DNA from: Pseudomonadota bacterium
Lineage (GTDB): Bacteria > Pseudomonadota > Alphaproteobacteria > Rhodobacterales > Rhodobacteraceae
Direction of reading: 5' to 3'
DNA length: 64,000 bases
Assembly (NCBI GenBank): GCA_020161615.1
Contig: JAIUPD010000001.1
Location: 62,001-126,000, forward strand
Part shown: piece by piece, positions 50,020 through 59,145 of the stretch
How positions within the stretch are numbered: position 1 is the stretch's first letter
Layout: each line of letters begins with the position of its first letter
The notes under the pieces: generated by a model
What the model was told of the DNA's origin: nothing
Seen by the model: only the letters and a program-made list of their open reading frames with translations
Databases searched by the model: none
Position numbers and translations under genes: made by a program

Positions 50020-50739
50020 TCAGTAATCCCCGCTCCAATAGCCCTGACCCCGCTGGGGATCGACATAGACGGTCACGGTACTGCCCGGGGGCGGCAGCTC
50101 GGCAACCGGGCGGGCCACGGCGATTCCGGTCAGGCCGGTGCTGTCGCTCCAGTGCAGCCGTGCCTTGCCGCTTGTCTTCTTGCCGGCGGGCTGCAGGCTG
50201 GTGACGGTGGCGCTGCGCGCCTCGCCGGCCTCGGCGGCCCGGCGTCTGGAGGCGGCCTGCCGCCGCGTCGCGCCCAGCAGCAGGAGTCCGACCCAGAGGA
50301 TCGTTCCGCCGATCAAGCCGAAGACGCTGCCCAGGCGGCGGCTCCGGCCCTGTTCGATCTCGGCGATGGCGGGGTTCGCGGCAACGTAGCGCAATTCGAC
50401 GCCGGACTGCCCGCGCGATTCGATGAAATACTCCCGCGAGACGAGGAAGACCGCGGAATGGAGCTGACCGGCGGCATCGCGGAAGCTGACATCCATGTAA
50501 TGCCGGTACGAGAGGCCGCCGTCGCGCCGCCGCGTGGTGGTCGAGTAGCTGTTGTCGATCTGGCCGGTGGTGGTCACGCCGCCCCGGCTGAGACGCAGGT
50601 CGTGGTAGAGATGCCAGAGCCCGACCGAACCGAAGGCGAGGCCCACGAGCAGCAGCACCACCCCCGGCCAGAAGCTGGGCCGGTCGAGGTAGAGCCGCCC
50701 GGAGGGTTGGGGGCGGGCGCCGGATGGCAGGTCGGTCAT
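50020..50739 (-). CDS. DUF3592-type membrane protein, paralogue A
   Basis: The 239-residue protein has two membrane helices, WPGVVLLLVGLAFGSVGLWHLYHD near the N-terminus and FGLIGGTILWVGLLLLGA near residue 150, enclosing a soluble domain of DUF3592 character (TTTGQIDNSYSTTTRRRDGG, RYVAANPAIAEIEQG). The C-terminal part ends VYVDPQRGQGYWSGDY. The same layout and ending occur in the gene 211 bases upstream, so the two are paralogues. The role is unknown; secretion or envelope stress has been suggested for neither. Start at the ATG at 50739 by comparison with the paralogue. Confidence 0.72.
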   Translation of the reverse strand: MTDLPSGARPQPSGRLYLDRPSFWPGVVLLLVGLAFGSVGLWHLYHDLRLSRGGVTTTGQIDNSYSTTTRRRDGGLSYRHYMDVSFRDAAGQLHSAVFLVSREYFIESRGQSGVELRYVAANPAIAEIEQGRSRRLGSVFGLIGGTILWVGLLLLGATRRQAASRRRAAEAGEARSATVTSLQPAGKKTSGKARLHWSDSTGLTGIAVARPVAELPPPGSTVTVYVDPQRGQGYWSGDY

Positions 50740-50950
50740 GGCAATACCGGGCAGAAAATTCTTCGATCTATGACCCGGAATCATGCGTGTTTCGGCCCAG
50801 CGTTCAAGCCTGGACCGACAATTTCACGCAGTCTTGCGCCGCAAGGGCCCCGGACAGGTCGCGTCCCAGCGCCTGGGCGCCGTGGAGGGGGGCGGGCATG
50901 TGCAACGTGACGGGGGGCTGGCCCGCGCGCTCACCCCGGGCCGCCTTGGC

Positions 50951-51649
50951 TCAGTAATCCCCTTGCCACCAGCCGCGTCCGCTGCGGGGATCGACATAGA
51001 CTGCGACCTGCGTGCCGATCTCGGGCAGGGCCTCGTTCGGGACCTGGCCCGACCGGCCGCGGGTCGAGCCCAGGTCCCAGCCAAAGGTCCAGCGGTTCGA
51101 CTTGGCCTTGCCGATGCGCTTGTGGTCGGTGACGGTGGCCAGCCGCCGCTCGCCTTCCTGCGCCGCGCGCCGCTGGGCGCCGGCCCCGCGCATCAGGACC
51201 AGCAGCGCGATCAGCGCGGCGATGCCGAAGCCGAGGGCGATGAAGCCCACGATCTTGCCGGTGCGGGCGGTCTGGCCCAGGGTCAGCTCGACCGTGGTCG
51301 GATGCGAGCGGGCGTAGCGGATCGGCAGGGTGGAGCCTGTGCGGTTCGCCTCGTAAAGCCCCGCGCTGACCGAGCGGTTGACCTCGACCGGGGCGCCGTC
51401 GGGGCCGGTGAAGCGGATCACCAGATGGTAATTGCGCGAGGTGGAGCCGTTCGAGCGCCGGGTCACGCTGGTCGATCGGTCGACGACAACGCCGGTGGTA
51501 TCGACGCCTTCGCTGGCCAGAAGCGAGGCTTCCCGAAGTTCATAAAGGCTGAAAGCGGCGGTGAGGCCGCCCATGATCAGGAAAACGATGGCGAGGGCAA
51601 AGCTCGCGCGCTTGGTATAGATCTTTCGGGAAAGGGTCGGGCGGTCCAT
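50951..51649 (-). CDS. DUF3592-type membrane protein, paralogue B
   Basis: The 232-residue paralogue has helices ASFALAIVFLIMGGLTAAFSLYEL and IVGFIALGFGIAALIALLVLM, with the same soluble domain (EGVDTTGVVVDRSTSVTRRSN, RYARSHPTTVELTLGQ). It ends VYVDPRSGRGWWQGDY, where YVDPxxGxGxWxGDY is shared with paralogue A. The frame is open upstream to 51766, but the ATG at 51649 (MDRPTLSRK) is where the conserved layout begins. Between the two genes, 50740-50950 is non-coding and unstructured by eye. Confidence 0.72.
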   Translation of the reverse strand: MDRPTLSRKIYTKRASFALAIVFLIMGGLTAAFSLYELREASLLASEGVDTTGVVVDRSTSVTRRSNGSTSRNYHLVIRFTGPDGAPVEVNRSVSAGLYEANRTGSTLPIRYARSHPTTVELTLGQTARTGKIVGFIALGFGIAALIALLVLMRGAGAQRRAAQEGERRLATVTDHKRIGKAKSNRWTFGWDLGSTRGRSGQVPNEALPEIGTQVAVYVDPRSGRGWWQGDY

Positions 51650-51716
51650 CAAACGCTCCTGAAAACGGGCCAATATCGCGCCCGTTCCCGAAGTGATATC
51701 CGCCGCCCGCCGAAAA

Positions 51717-52904
51717 TCAATCGCTGGCGAGAGCCCGCGCTGCGGCCTCGACCGCGCCCGGTCCATGGGGAATGCCCAGCGCTTTCATCCCGGTATCCAT
51801 GACCGCCAGCGCCCCCAGCGTCATATGCGCGTTGACATGGCCCATATGGGCAATGCGGAAATAGGCGTCGCCCGCGGGATCGCCGGGTTCCGCCATGCCC
51901 AGGCCGATGCCCAGCGTGACGCCTGCCTGATGTTCGCACCATTGGCGCAGCCGCGTGCCGTCCCTGCCCGAGAGCCGGGCGGCGGTGACCGAATGGCCGC
52001 GCCGCGCCGGGTCCTGGATGTTCAGGCGGAAAGCGCCGCCCTGGCCCCAGGCCTCGGCCGCGGCCCAGACGGCGCGGGCGAGGGCAGTGTGGCGGGCCCA
52101 GACGTTTTCCAGCCCCTCCTCGTGGATCATCGACAGCGCCTCGCGCAGGCCGAAAAGGTGATGCGTCGGCGCCGTGCCGTACCAGTTTTCATAGAAGAAC
52201 TGGGCCGAGTTGCGGGGGGTCCAGTCCCAATAGGGCGTGCGCAGGTCGGCGGTCTTGCCGGCCTCTTTCGCCTTGTCCGAGAAGAAGACGAAACCCAGGC
52301 CCGGCGGCGTCATCAGGCCCTTCTGGCTGGCGGCGATCATGACATCGACGCCCCAGTCGTCCATGCGGAACTCGTCGCAGGCCAGCGAGGCAATGCAATC
52401 TACCATCAAAAGGCCCGGGTGACCGAGGTCGTCCATGAGCCTGCGCACCGCCGCCACGTCATTCAGCGCGCTGGTCGCGGTATCGACATGGGTGACCATG
52501 ACGGCGCGCGCCTCGGGCGCCGCTTTCAGCGCGGCCTCGGCCCGGTTCAGGTCGATGGGTTCGCGGCCGAAATCGGTGATCAGCGGCGTCACCCCAAGCT
52601 GGCGCGCGTGTTCCGCCCAGCCATGGCCGAAGCGCCCGGTGGCCAGCACCAAGGCCTTGTCGCCGCGGCGAAAGACGTTGGTATTCGCGGCCTCCCATGT
52701 CGCGTGGCCGTTGCCGATATAGATGGCGAGATTCTGCGCGGTGCAGGCGACCCGTTTCAGATCGGCGCGCAAGGGCGCCACCATGTCCACCAGCGAGCCC
52801 TCGTAGATATTGGGCGCGGCGCGATGCATGGCGTTGAGCACGCGGTCGGGCATGACCGAGGGGCCGGGGATGGCCAGATAGGGACGGCCATTGGCGAGCG
52901 ACAT
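51717..52904 (-). CDS. Serine--glyoxylate aminotransferase (class V)
   Basis: The 395-residue protein is a class V PLP aminotransferase. AIPGPSVMPDRVLNAMHRA opens it, IGNGHATWEAANTNVF and HVDTATSALNDVAAVRR follow, and the PLP lysine is in IAASQKGLMTPPGLGFVFFS. It transfers the amino group from serine to glyoxylate, giving hydroxypyruvate and glycine; alanine-glyoxylate activity is also possible. AGGAG precedes the ATG at 52904. The frame is open beyond it but into the divergent ygfZ gene. Other serine-cycle genes are not seen in this window. Confidence 0.88.
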   Translation of the reverse strand: MSLANGRPYLAIPGPSVMPDRVLNAMHRAAPNIYEGSLVDMVAPLRADLKRVACTAQNLAIYIGNGHATWEAANTNVFRRGDKALVLATGRFGHGWAEHARQLGVTPLITDFGREPIDLNRAEAALKAAPEARAVMVTHVDTATSALNDVAAVRRLMDDLGHPGLLMVDCIASLACDEFRMDDWGVDVMIAASQKGLMTPPGLGFVFFSDKAKEAGKTADLRTPYWDWTPRNSAQFFYENWYGTAPTHHLFGLREALSMIHEEGLENVWARHTALARAVWAAAEAWGQGGAFRLNIQDPARRGHSVTAARLSGRDGTRLRQWCEHQAGVTLGIGLGMAEPGDPAGDAYFRIAHMGHVNAHMTLGALAVMDTGMKALGIPHGPGAVEAAARALASD

Positions 52905-53015
52905 GCCGGGAACTCCTGAACCTGTGTAGTGTTGCCGGCGGAGATTAGGCCCGGGGGCGGGGGCTGTGCAAGGGGCGGCGGCAGACCTATATCGGGGCTG
53001 ATGGAGAGAATGCCG

Positions 53016-53807
53016 ATGCCCGATCCGACGCTTTCGCCCGATGCCCGCTGCGCCCCGGTTCCGGGCCGTGGTTTCCTGCGCGTCACCGGGCCCGACCGCG
53101 AGAAATTCCTGCAAGGGCTGGTGACGCAGGACATGGGCCGCGTGATCCGCGACGGCATCGGCTATGGGGCGATGCTGACGCCACAGGGCAAGCTGCTGGC
53201 CGATTTCCTGATGGTGGCGGAACCCGAGGCGGTGCTGATCGACGTGGCCGAGGATCTGGCCGAGGATCTGGCGCGCCGGCTGCTGATGTTCAAGCTGCGT
53301 TCCAAGGCCTCGGTGGAAAGGGTCGAGGGCGTGGTCACGCGCGGGATCGGTCCGATGCCCGAAGGCGCGCTGGCCGATCCCCGTGACCCGGCGCTGGGCT
53401 GGCGGCTTTACGGCGTAGCGCTCGCGCAGGGGGCGCCGGTCGACTGGAACGCGCGGCGCATCGCTGCGCTGGTGCCAGAAACCGGGGCCGAGCTGGTCCC
53501 GGGCGAGAGTTTCGTGCTGGAACTGGGGTTCGAGCGGCTCCACGGCGTGGATTTCCGCAAGGGCTGCTATGTCGGACAGGAGGTCACGGCGCGGATGCAC
53601 CACAAGACCACGTTGCGCCGCCAGCTGCGGGTGGTCGAGGTCGCAGGCAAGGTCCCGGTAGGCACGCCGGTCCTGACGGAGGACGGTCGCGAGGCGGGCG
53701 TCCTCTATACCCAGGCCGGAGGCCGGGGGCTGGCGCTGATGCGGGTCGACCGGATCGACGGCGTTTTGAGCGCCGGCGGGCAGGCGGTGACGGTTCTGTC
53801 GGAGTGA
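53016..53807 (+). CDS. ygfZ: YgfZ/GcvT-family folate-binding protein
   Basis: The 263-residue protein is of the YgfZ family, which uses folate to help iron-sulfur enzyme assembly or repair. The signature KGCYVGQEV is present in FRKGCYVGQEVTARMHHK, as is GRGFLRVTGPDREKFLQG near the start. The ATG at 53016 is favoured by GGAGAG seven bases before it; ATGs at 53001 and 53010 are alternatives. The last codons (TVLSE) form the beginning of a 102-103 bp tandem repeat. Confidence 0.9.
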   Translation: MPDPTLSPDARCAPVPGRGFLRVTGPDREKFLQGLVTQDMGRVIRDGIGYGAMLTPQGKLLADFLMVAEPEAVLIDVAEDLAEDLARRLLMFKLRSKASVERVEGVVTRGIGPMPEGALADPRDPALGWRLYGVALAQGAPVDWNARRIAALVPETGAELVPGESFVLELGFERLHGVDFRKGCYVGQEVTARMHHKTTLRRQLRVVEVAGKVPVGTPVLTEDGREAGVLYTQAGGRGLALMRVDRIDGVLSAGGQAVTVLSE

Positions 53808-54111
53808 GGGGTGAGGTGGGGTCGCCATGGTGGGGTGAAACCCCACCCTACGGGGACGATCCGGTGCCCGCTGTGCCGTCGGGTCGGCGGAGACGGTTCT
53901 GTCGTGGTGAGGGCGTGAGGCGGGTCGCCATGGTGGGGTGAAACCCCACCTTACGGGGCGACCCGGTGCCCGCCGTGTCGTGGCGCCGGCGGAGACGGTT
54001 CTGTCGGAGTGAGCGGATGAGGCGGGGTCGCCATGGTGGGGTGAAACCCCACCCTACGGGGGCGGCCGTGTCGCGCGGTGCGGCGGGGTAGGGTGGGATT
54101 TCATCCCACCC
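53790..54111 (+). repeat. Three-copy 102-103 bp tandem repeat after ygfZ
   Basis: Units start at 53790, 53893 and 53995, each opening ACGGTTCTGTCG, the last codons and stop of ygfZ, then G/A-rich sequence, GGTCGCCATGG, and a GGTGGGGT-GAA-ACCCCACC hairpin (first at 53829-53847) followed by CCTACGGGG. Unit 3 loses similarity after about 54060 and is followed by an inverted GGGTGGGAT-TTC-ATCCCACCC hairpin (54091-54111). No gene lies in the 337-base gap to the Mth938-like gene. Confidence 0.85.
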
Positions 54112-54144
54112 GGGTCCAACGCCCGAGCCCCGGCCAAGGCCCGC

Positions 54145-54510
54145 TCAGCCCGCCGTGCCGACCGGTAGGAGCGCCACCCCGACGCGCCGCCCCTCGGACA
54201 GAAGCACGTTATAGGTCCGGCAGGCGGCGGGCGAGGCCATCGGCTCGGCGGCGATGCCGGCCTCTTCCAGCGTCTCGCGGAAGGCGCGGGGCAGATGGGC
54301 GATCTCGGCCCCCGTACCGACGAAGAGGACATCGACCTGACCGGCCAGCGGCAGCAGCGTCTCGGTATCCTCGAACCCGGCCCAGGCCACCACCTGACCG
54401 GGCACGATCACCACCGGCGCCGGATGCGCGACGCCGCCGATGCGGAAGAAATCGGCCCCATAGCCCTCGATGGGCTGGGCGGTGCCGAAGTCGATCTCGG
54501 TCAACCTCAT
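54145..54510 (-). CDS. Mth938-like / DUF498 domain protein
   Basis: The 121-residue protein fits the Mth938 (DUF498) fold, related to NDUFAF3. Blocks are YGADFFRIGGVAHPAPVVIVPG, LFVGTGAEIAHLP and GIAAEPMASPAACRTYNVLLSEGRRVGVALLP. In alphaproteobacteria it commonly follows secF; its start overlaps the secF stop by ATGA. A role in respiratory complex assembly is known for the eukaryotic relative only. Confidence 0.88.
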   Translation of the reverse strand: MRLTEIDFGTAQPIEGYGADFFRIGGVAHPAPVVIVPGQVVAWAGFEDTETLLPLAGQVDVLFVGTGAEIAHLPRAFRETLEEAGIAAEPMASPAACRTYNVLLSEGRRVGVALLPVGTAG

Positions 54511-55481
54511 TTCGAGGACGAGGTGGCGAATTGCGTGCCCGCCTTGTCGCCGCCCTTGCCCCAGTCGCGCTTGACGCCCAGCAGCTTCACGATGACCGCA
54601 GCAACATAGATCGACGACCAGGTGCCGACGAAAATGCCCCAGATCATCGCGAAGACGAAGCCGCGGATCACGTCCCCACCCAGCACGAAGAGGGCGATGA
54701 GCGCGATCAGCGTGGTGAACGAGGTCATCAGCGTCCGCGTCAGCGTCTCGTTCAGCGACAGGTTCATCACGTCCAGAACCGGGCGCTGCTTGTACTTGAT
54801 GAGGTTCTCGCGCATCCGGTCGAAGACCACCACGGTATCGTTCAGCGAATAGCCGACGATGGTCAGGAGCGCGGCGATGATCGCGAGGTCAAAGCGCAGC
54901 TGCAAGATGACGAAGACGCCGATGGTCAGGATCAAGTCATGGATCAGCGCGGCCACCGCGCCCAGGGCGAATTGCCATTCGAACCGCAGCCAGATGTAGA
55001 TCAGCACCGCCCCCAGCGCGGCCAGGACGGCGAGGATCGCCTCTTGCACCAGCTCGCCCGAGACCTTGGGGCCGACCGATTCGACCGAGGCGAAGGTGAT
55101 CGAGGGATCGACGCCCTGCAGCGCGCTCTGGACCTGGGCCAGGACCGCGGGCGAGACGGCCTCGCCATCCTCCGGGGCCTGGATGCGCATGCTGGTGACA
55201 TGCTGATCGGCGCGGAAGCTCGGGTCATAGACCTCGGTGATGGCGATGTCGCCCAGGTTGAGGGGCGCCAGCGCCGTGCGATAGGCGCCGACATCGACCG
55301 GTTGGGCGGCTTCCGTACGGATCGTGGTCCCGCCGCGGAAGTCGATGCCGAAGTTCAGGCCGATGGCGAAGAAGACGGCAATGGAGGCGGCGATCAGCAC
55401 CATGGACAGGCCGAAGGTGTATTTCCACGGCCCCATGAAGTTGATGTCGGTATCGTCGGGAACGATTTTCAGCCGATACAT
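54507..55481 (-). CDS. secF: Protein translocase subunit SecF
   Basis: SecF works with SecD to complete protein export using the proton-motive force. The 324-residue protein has six membrane helices, the FGIDFRGGTTIRTE block, VGPKVSGELVQEAILAVLAALG, and the C-terminal VGYSLNDTVVVFDRMRENL with its conserved Asp and Arg. secD lies 13 bases upstream and the Mth938-like gene overlaps downstream. Confidence 0.96.
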   Translation of the reverse strand: MYRLKIVPDDTDINFMGPWKYTFGLSMVLIAASIAVFFAIGLNFGIDFRGGTTIRTEAAQPVDVGAYRTALAPLNLGDIAITEVYDPSFRADQHVTSMRIQAPEDGEAVSPAVLAQVQSALQGVDPSITFASVESVGPKVSGELVQEAILAVLAALGAVLIYIWLRFEWQFALGAVAALIHDLILTIGVFVILQLRFDLAIIAALLTIVGYSLNDTVVVFDRMRENLIKYKQRPVLDVMNLSLNETLTRTLMTSFTTLIALIALFVLGGDVIRGFVFAMIWGIFVGTWSSIYVAAVIVKLLGVKRDWGKGGDKAGTQFATSSSK

Positions 55482-55494
55482 TCTGTGTCGCTCC

Positions 55495-57159
55495 TCAGAG
55501 GTTCAGCGTCTTGGGACGGCGGCGTTCGAACCACCAGACGATGATCAGCCGCGTGACGAAGATCGCCGAGAAGACCGAGGTCAGAATCCCCAGGCCCAGG
55601 GTGATGGCGAAGCCCCGCACCGGGCCCGAGCCCAGCGCATACAGGATCGCCGCGGTCATGAAAGTGGTGATGTTGGCGTCGAGGATCGCCGACATGGCGC
55701 GCTCGTAGCCCAGCTCGATGGCCCGCGCCGGGCCGCGCGCGGTGCGCAATTCCTCGCGGATCCGTTCGAAGATCAGCACGTTGGCGTCCACGGCCATGCC
55801 GATGGTCAGGACGATCCCGGCGATCCCGGGCAGGGTCAGCGTGCCGCCGATCAGCGACAGGATGGCGAAGATCATCGCCACGTTCAGCAGCAGCGCGACA
55901 TTGGCGATCCAGCCGTAGAAGCCGTAGCTCAGCCCCATGTAAAGCAGCACCGCCGCCATGGCGACGACCGCCGCGATCTTGCCCGCATCCACGCTGTCCT
56001 GGCCCAGTTCCGGGCCGATGGTGCGCTGTTCCAGCACCTCGATCGAGGCGGGCAGGGCGCCCGCGCGCAGAAGGATCGCCAGCTGCGTCGATTCCTCGAC
56101 CGTGAAACGGCCGGTGATGATGCCCGACCCGCCGGGAATGGCGCTCTGGATCACCGGGGCCGAGATCACCTCGTTATCCAGCACGATGGCGAAGGGATTG
56201 CCGATGTTCTCGGCGGTATAGAGGCCGAAGGCGCGGGCGCCCGCCGGGTTGAAGCGGAAGCTCACCGCCGGGCGGCCGTTCTGGTCGAAGGTCGGCTGGG
56301 CATCGGTCAGTTGCTCGCCCGAAACGACGGCCGTCTGTTCGAGGAAATAATAGACGCCCTGCTCGTTCATCGACGGATAGACGACCTGGCGCGGTCCGGG
56401 TGCCTCGGCCCCGTTCGCCGTGGTGCGCACGACCGGATGGAAGGTCAGCCGCGCGGTGCGGCCGATGAGGTCGAGGATCTCGTCGGCCGAGCCGACGCCG
56501 GGCACCTGGATCAGCACGCGGTCGGCGCCCTGGCGCAGGATGGTCGGCTCGCGGGTGCCCGCTTCATCGACGCGGCGGCGGATGATTTCGAGCGACTGGC
56601 GCATGGTGCGGTCGTCGGTCGCCAGCCGTTCGGCTTCGGAGAGGGTGACGATGATCTGGCCGTTGTCCTCGTGAATGTCGAGGTCCTGCTGGCCGATGCC
56701 CGTCAGCGTCTGCATCGGCTGCGACAGGGTGCGCACAACCTCCAGCGCGCGTGCCATCCCCTCGGGATTGCCGATGGCGACCCGCAGGACGCCCGGATCG
56801 TCCGACGGCATGCGGCGGACGCCGCCGACCGTGGCACGCTCGTCCCGGAGGAGGTCGCGGACCTCGGGCCAGAGGGCGTCGATGCGGTCGGCATAGACAT
56901 CCGAGACACTCACCTCGACGAGCAGATGCGCCCCGCCCCGCAGGTCGAGGCCCAGGTTGATCGTGTCCGAGGGCAGCCAGTCGGGCCAGAGCGCGCGCTC
57001 GGCCTGAAGCTCGGGCGTGTCGTTCCCCGCGGCGATCTGGGCCACGGCGTCGTTATGGCGCTCGACACGGTCGTAGAACAGGTTGGGCGCGGAGAACACC
57101 ACGGCGGCGAGGCAGATCAGGATGACCAGCGCGCGCTTCCAGAGCGAGAATTGCAGCAT
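55495..57159 (-). CDS. secD: Protein translocase subunit SecD
   Basis: The 554-residue protein is SecD, with the N-terminal helix, the LGLDLRGGAHLLVEV block, the P1 head domain in the middle, GRFTVEESTQLAILLRAGALPA, and the membrane half with IVLTIGMAVDANVLIFERIREEL, whose Asp takes part in proton relay. It stands 63 bases after yajC and 13 before secF, in an operon conserved across alphaproteobacteria. Confidence 0.97.
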   Translation of the reverse strand: MLQFSLWKRALVILICLAAVVFSAPNLFYDRVERHNDAVAQIAAGNDTPELQAERALWPDWLPSDTINLGLDLRGGAHLLVEVSVSDVYADRIDALWPEVRDLLRDERATVGGVRRMPSDDPGVLRVAIGNPEGMARALEVVRTLSQPMQTLTGIGQQDLDIHEDNGQIIVTLSEAERLATDDRTMRQSLEIIRRRVDEAGTREPTILRQGADRVLIQVPGVGSADEILDLIGRTARLTFHPVVRTTANGAEAPGPRQVVYPSMNEQGVYYFLEQTAVVSGEQLTDAQPTFDQNGRPAVSFRFNPAGARAFGLYTAENIGNPFAIVLDNEVISAPVIQSAIPGGSGIITGRFTVEESTQLAILLRAGALPASIEVLEQRTIGPELGQDSVDAGKIAAVVAMAAVLLYMGLSYGFYGWIANVALLLNVAMIFAILSLIGGTLTLPGIAGIVLTIGMAVDANVLIFERIREELRTARGPARAIELGYERAMSAILDANITTFMTAAILYALGSGPVRGFAITLGLGILTSVFSAIFVTRLIIVWWFERRRPKTLNL

Positions 57160-57222
57160 GGGGGAACCTTGCGTGGAGGTCCGCCCGCAGCCATGCCGCG
57201 GGCAGGATCCGGTGCGGCGGGC

Positions 57223-57555
57223 TTAGTCGGCCGTGGCGGGCTCGGTCTTCGACAGGACGCTGGTGACGGTCGAGCGGACGACGCGGACCTTGACGCCCTC
57301 GGCGATCTCGACCTCGATCTCGCCGTCTTCCTTGACCTTCGAGACCTTGCCGATCAGGCCGCCGGCGGTGATCACCTGATCGCCCCGGCGCAGGCCCTCG
57401 ACCATCGCACGGTGCTCCTTCATCTTTTTCTGCTGCGGGCGGATCAGCAGCATCCACATGATCAGGAAGATCAGGGCGAAGGGAATGATCTGCGTGGCGA
57501 GACCGGCAGCGCCGGCACCGCCGGCGGTCTGCGCGAAAGCGGGGGTGATGAACAT
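57223..57555 (-). CDS. yajC: Preprotein translocase accessory subunit YajC
   Basis: The 110-residue protein has one N-terminal membrane helix (IIPFALIFLIMWMLLIRPQQKK), followed by the conserved GDQVITAGGLIGKVSKV domain. It accompanies SecDF in the translocase. The ATG at 57555 (MFITPAFAQ) is chosen; a longer frame is unsupported. Confidence 0.94.
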   Translation of the reverse strand: MFITPAFAQTAGGAGAAGLATQIIPFALIFLIMWMLLIRPQQKKMKEHRAMVEGLRRGDQVITAGGLIGKVSKVKEDGEIEVEIAEGVKVRVVRSTVTSVLSKTEPATAD

Positions 57556-57680
57556 GAGGCTCCTCAGGTGGGGACGGGGCCGGAAAGGCCCGTCAGATCT
57601 GGCGCGCACCCTATATGGGGGCCGGTGCGAGTTCAAGCGAGAGGGCAGGGCGCAGAAACCGGCCCGTTTCGGCGGTTTCT

Positions 57681-58089
57681 TGCGGTGCGAAGCGGCGGGA
57701 GGCGCGCTCCCACCCGCCCACCCCGCGCGCCTCCCGCCGCGGAGAGGCCGCTGCTTGTTGCGACCCCGGGGGGCCAGCCCCCCGGACCCCCCGGCGTATT
57801 TTCGGCAAAGTGAGGAGAAAGGCGGAGCGTGCCGTCAGGCGGGCGCTCTTTCTCCGCTTCGTTCTTCAAGTATCCTCGGGGGGGGGCGCCCGGACAAGGC
57901 GCCTGGGGCGCGTCGTCAGGCCCGAACCCCGGCGCGCAAGCGCAGGGCCGGACAGGCCATCAGGGGAAAAGGGAGGCAGAAAGCTCCCCTCCCCTCGGCG
58001 CGGCGGCACGCCGCGCCGCTGGTCGCCCCCCGTTTCGTCTTTTGGGGCCTCGGCGCCGGAGGCGTCGCGGCCGAGGGCGAACCCCCGCC
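57681..58089. repeat. Intergenic repeat module, copy B (related to 7658-7990)
   Basis: The 534-base gap between gpsA and yajC holds no gene. The first part is a near copy of 7658-7780 (GGCGGGAGGCGCGC stem, GGGGGGCCAGCCCCCC palindrome, GGCAAAGTGAGG). Then CTTCAAGTATCCTCGGGGG, the motif of R1/R2, appears, followed by CGCCCGGACAAGGCGCC, and at the end GGCGCCGGAGGCGTCGCGGCC, shared with R1 near 19047. It looks like a mosaic of the two repeat families. Confidence 0.8.
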
Positions 58090-59061
58090 TCAGCCGCGTT
58101 CGTGGCGCAGGGGGCGCGACAGGAGCAGGTCTTTCGCTTCGTCAAGTGAGACCCGGCCCTTGAGCAAGGCCGAGACCATGCAGGTCACCGGCAGCGTGTC
58201 GGAATCGCCGTCCGCGGCCAGGGCATGGGCGGTCATCACGCCCTCGACCGTCTGGGCGCCATCCGGCAGTTCGCCGCGGCCGATGGCCTGGCCGTGGCGG
58301 AAGTTGCGGGATTTCTCGGAGGTGCAGGTCAGCACCAGGTCGCCGAAGCCCGAGAGCCCGGCCAGCGTCTCGGGCAGGGCGCCGCGGCTTTCGGCCAGGC
58401 GCTGGATCTCGGCGAAGCCGCGGGTCATCAGCGCGGCGCGGGCGCTTTCGCCGAAGCCCGCGCCCAGCACCACGCCGGCCGCGATGGCGATCACGTTCTT
58501 CAGCGCGCCGCCCAATTGCGCGCCCAGCGCGTCCTCGGTCAGATAGAGCCGCAGGTCGGGGGTGGCCAGCGTGGTCTGGAGCGCCTCGCCGCCCGGATGC
58601 GCCGTGGCGAGCGTCAGCGCGGTAGGTTTGCCCTGCGCAATGTCGACGGCGAAGCTGGGGCCGGTCAGCACCGCGGTCCGCGCGCCCGGGATCGCCTGTT
58701 CCAGCACCTGCGTCGGCAAGAGGCCCGTGCCCAGCTCCACCCCCTTGCAGCAGGCGACCAGGGTACGGCCGGCGAGGGCCTCGGCATGGGTTTCGGCCAG
58801 TCCGCGCAGGCTCTGCGTCGGCACCGCCAGCAGGAGGATCGGCGCCGCCGCGGCTTCGGCCACCTCGGCGGTCGGTATCAGGCGGGACGGCAGGTCGATG
58901 CCAGGCAGGCGGGCGGCGTTCTCGCCCGTCTCGCGCATCCGTGCGGCCTGCGCCCCGTCGCGGGCCCAGAAGGAGACGCCTCTGCCGGCCTGTGCCAAGG
59001 TGATGGCGAGCGCCGTTCCGAAGGCGCCTGCGCCCAGAACCCCGATTTCGGGCCGTTCCAT
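58090..59061 (-). CDS. gpsA: Glycerol-3-phosphate dehydrogenase [NAD(P)+]
   Basis: GpsA makes glycerol-3-phosphate for phospholipids. The 323-residue protein opens with [19 protein letters not shown], then [57 protein letters not shown] and [23 protein letters not shown] (in part). AAGGA lies before the ATG at 59061. It is divergent from pncB, 84 bases apart. Confidence 0.95.
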   Translation of the reverse strand: MERPEIGVLGAGAFGTALAITLAQAGRGVSFWARDGAQAARMRETGENAARLPGIDLPSRLIPTAEVAEAAAAPILLLAVPTQSLRGLAETHAEALAGRTLVACCKGVELGTGLLPTQVLEQAIPGARTAVLTGPSFAVDIAQGKPTALTLATAHPGGEALQTTLATPDLRLYLTEDALGAQLGGALKNVIAIAAGVVLGAGFGESARAALMTRGFAEIQRLAESRGALPETLAGLSGFGDLVLTCTSEKSRNFRHGQAIGRGELPDGAQTVEGVMTAHALAADGDSDTLPVTCMVSALLKGRVSLDEAKDLLLSRPLRHERG

Positions 59062-59145
59062 GCCGATCCTTTCTGCCCATTCGGGCTTTGCAGCCGTGGC
59101 GGCGTGACGTTATGACGGACCGAACCCCGGTTTCAGGACGGTCAC

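Noticed and set aside
53790-54111. CRISPR-like array
   Set aside because: Three units are 102-103 bp and nearly identical throughout, with no distinct spacers and no cas genes nearby; it is a tandem duplication.
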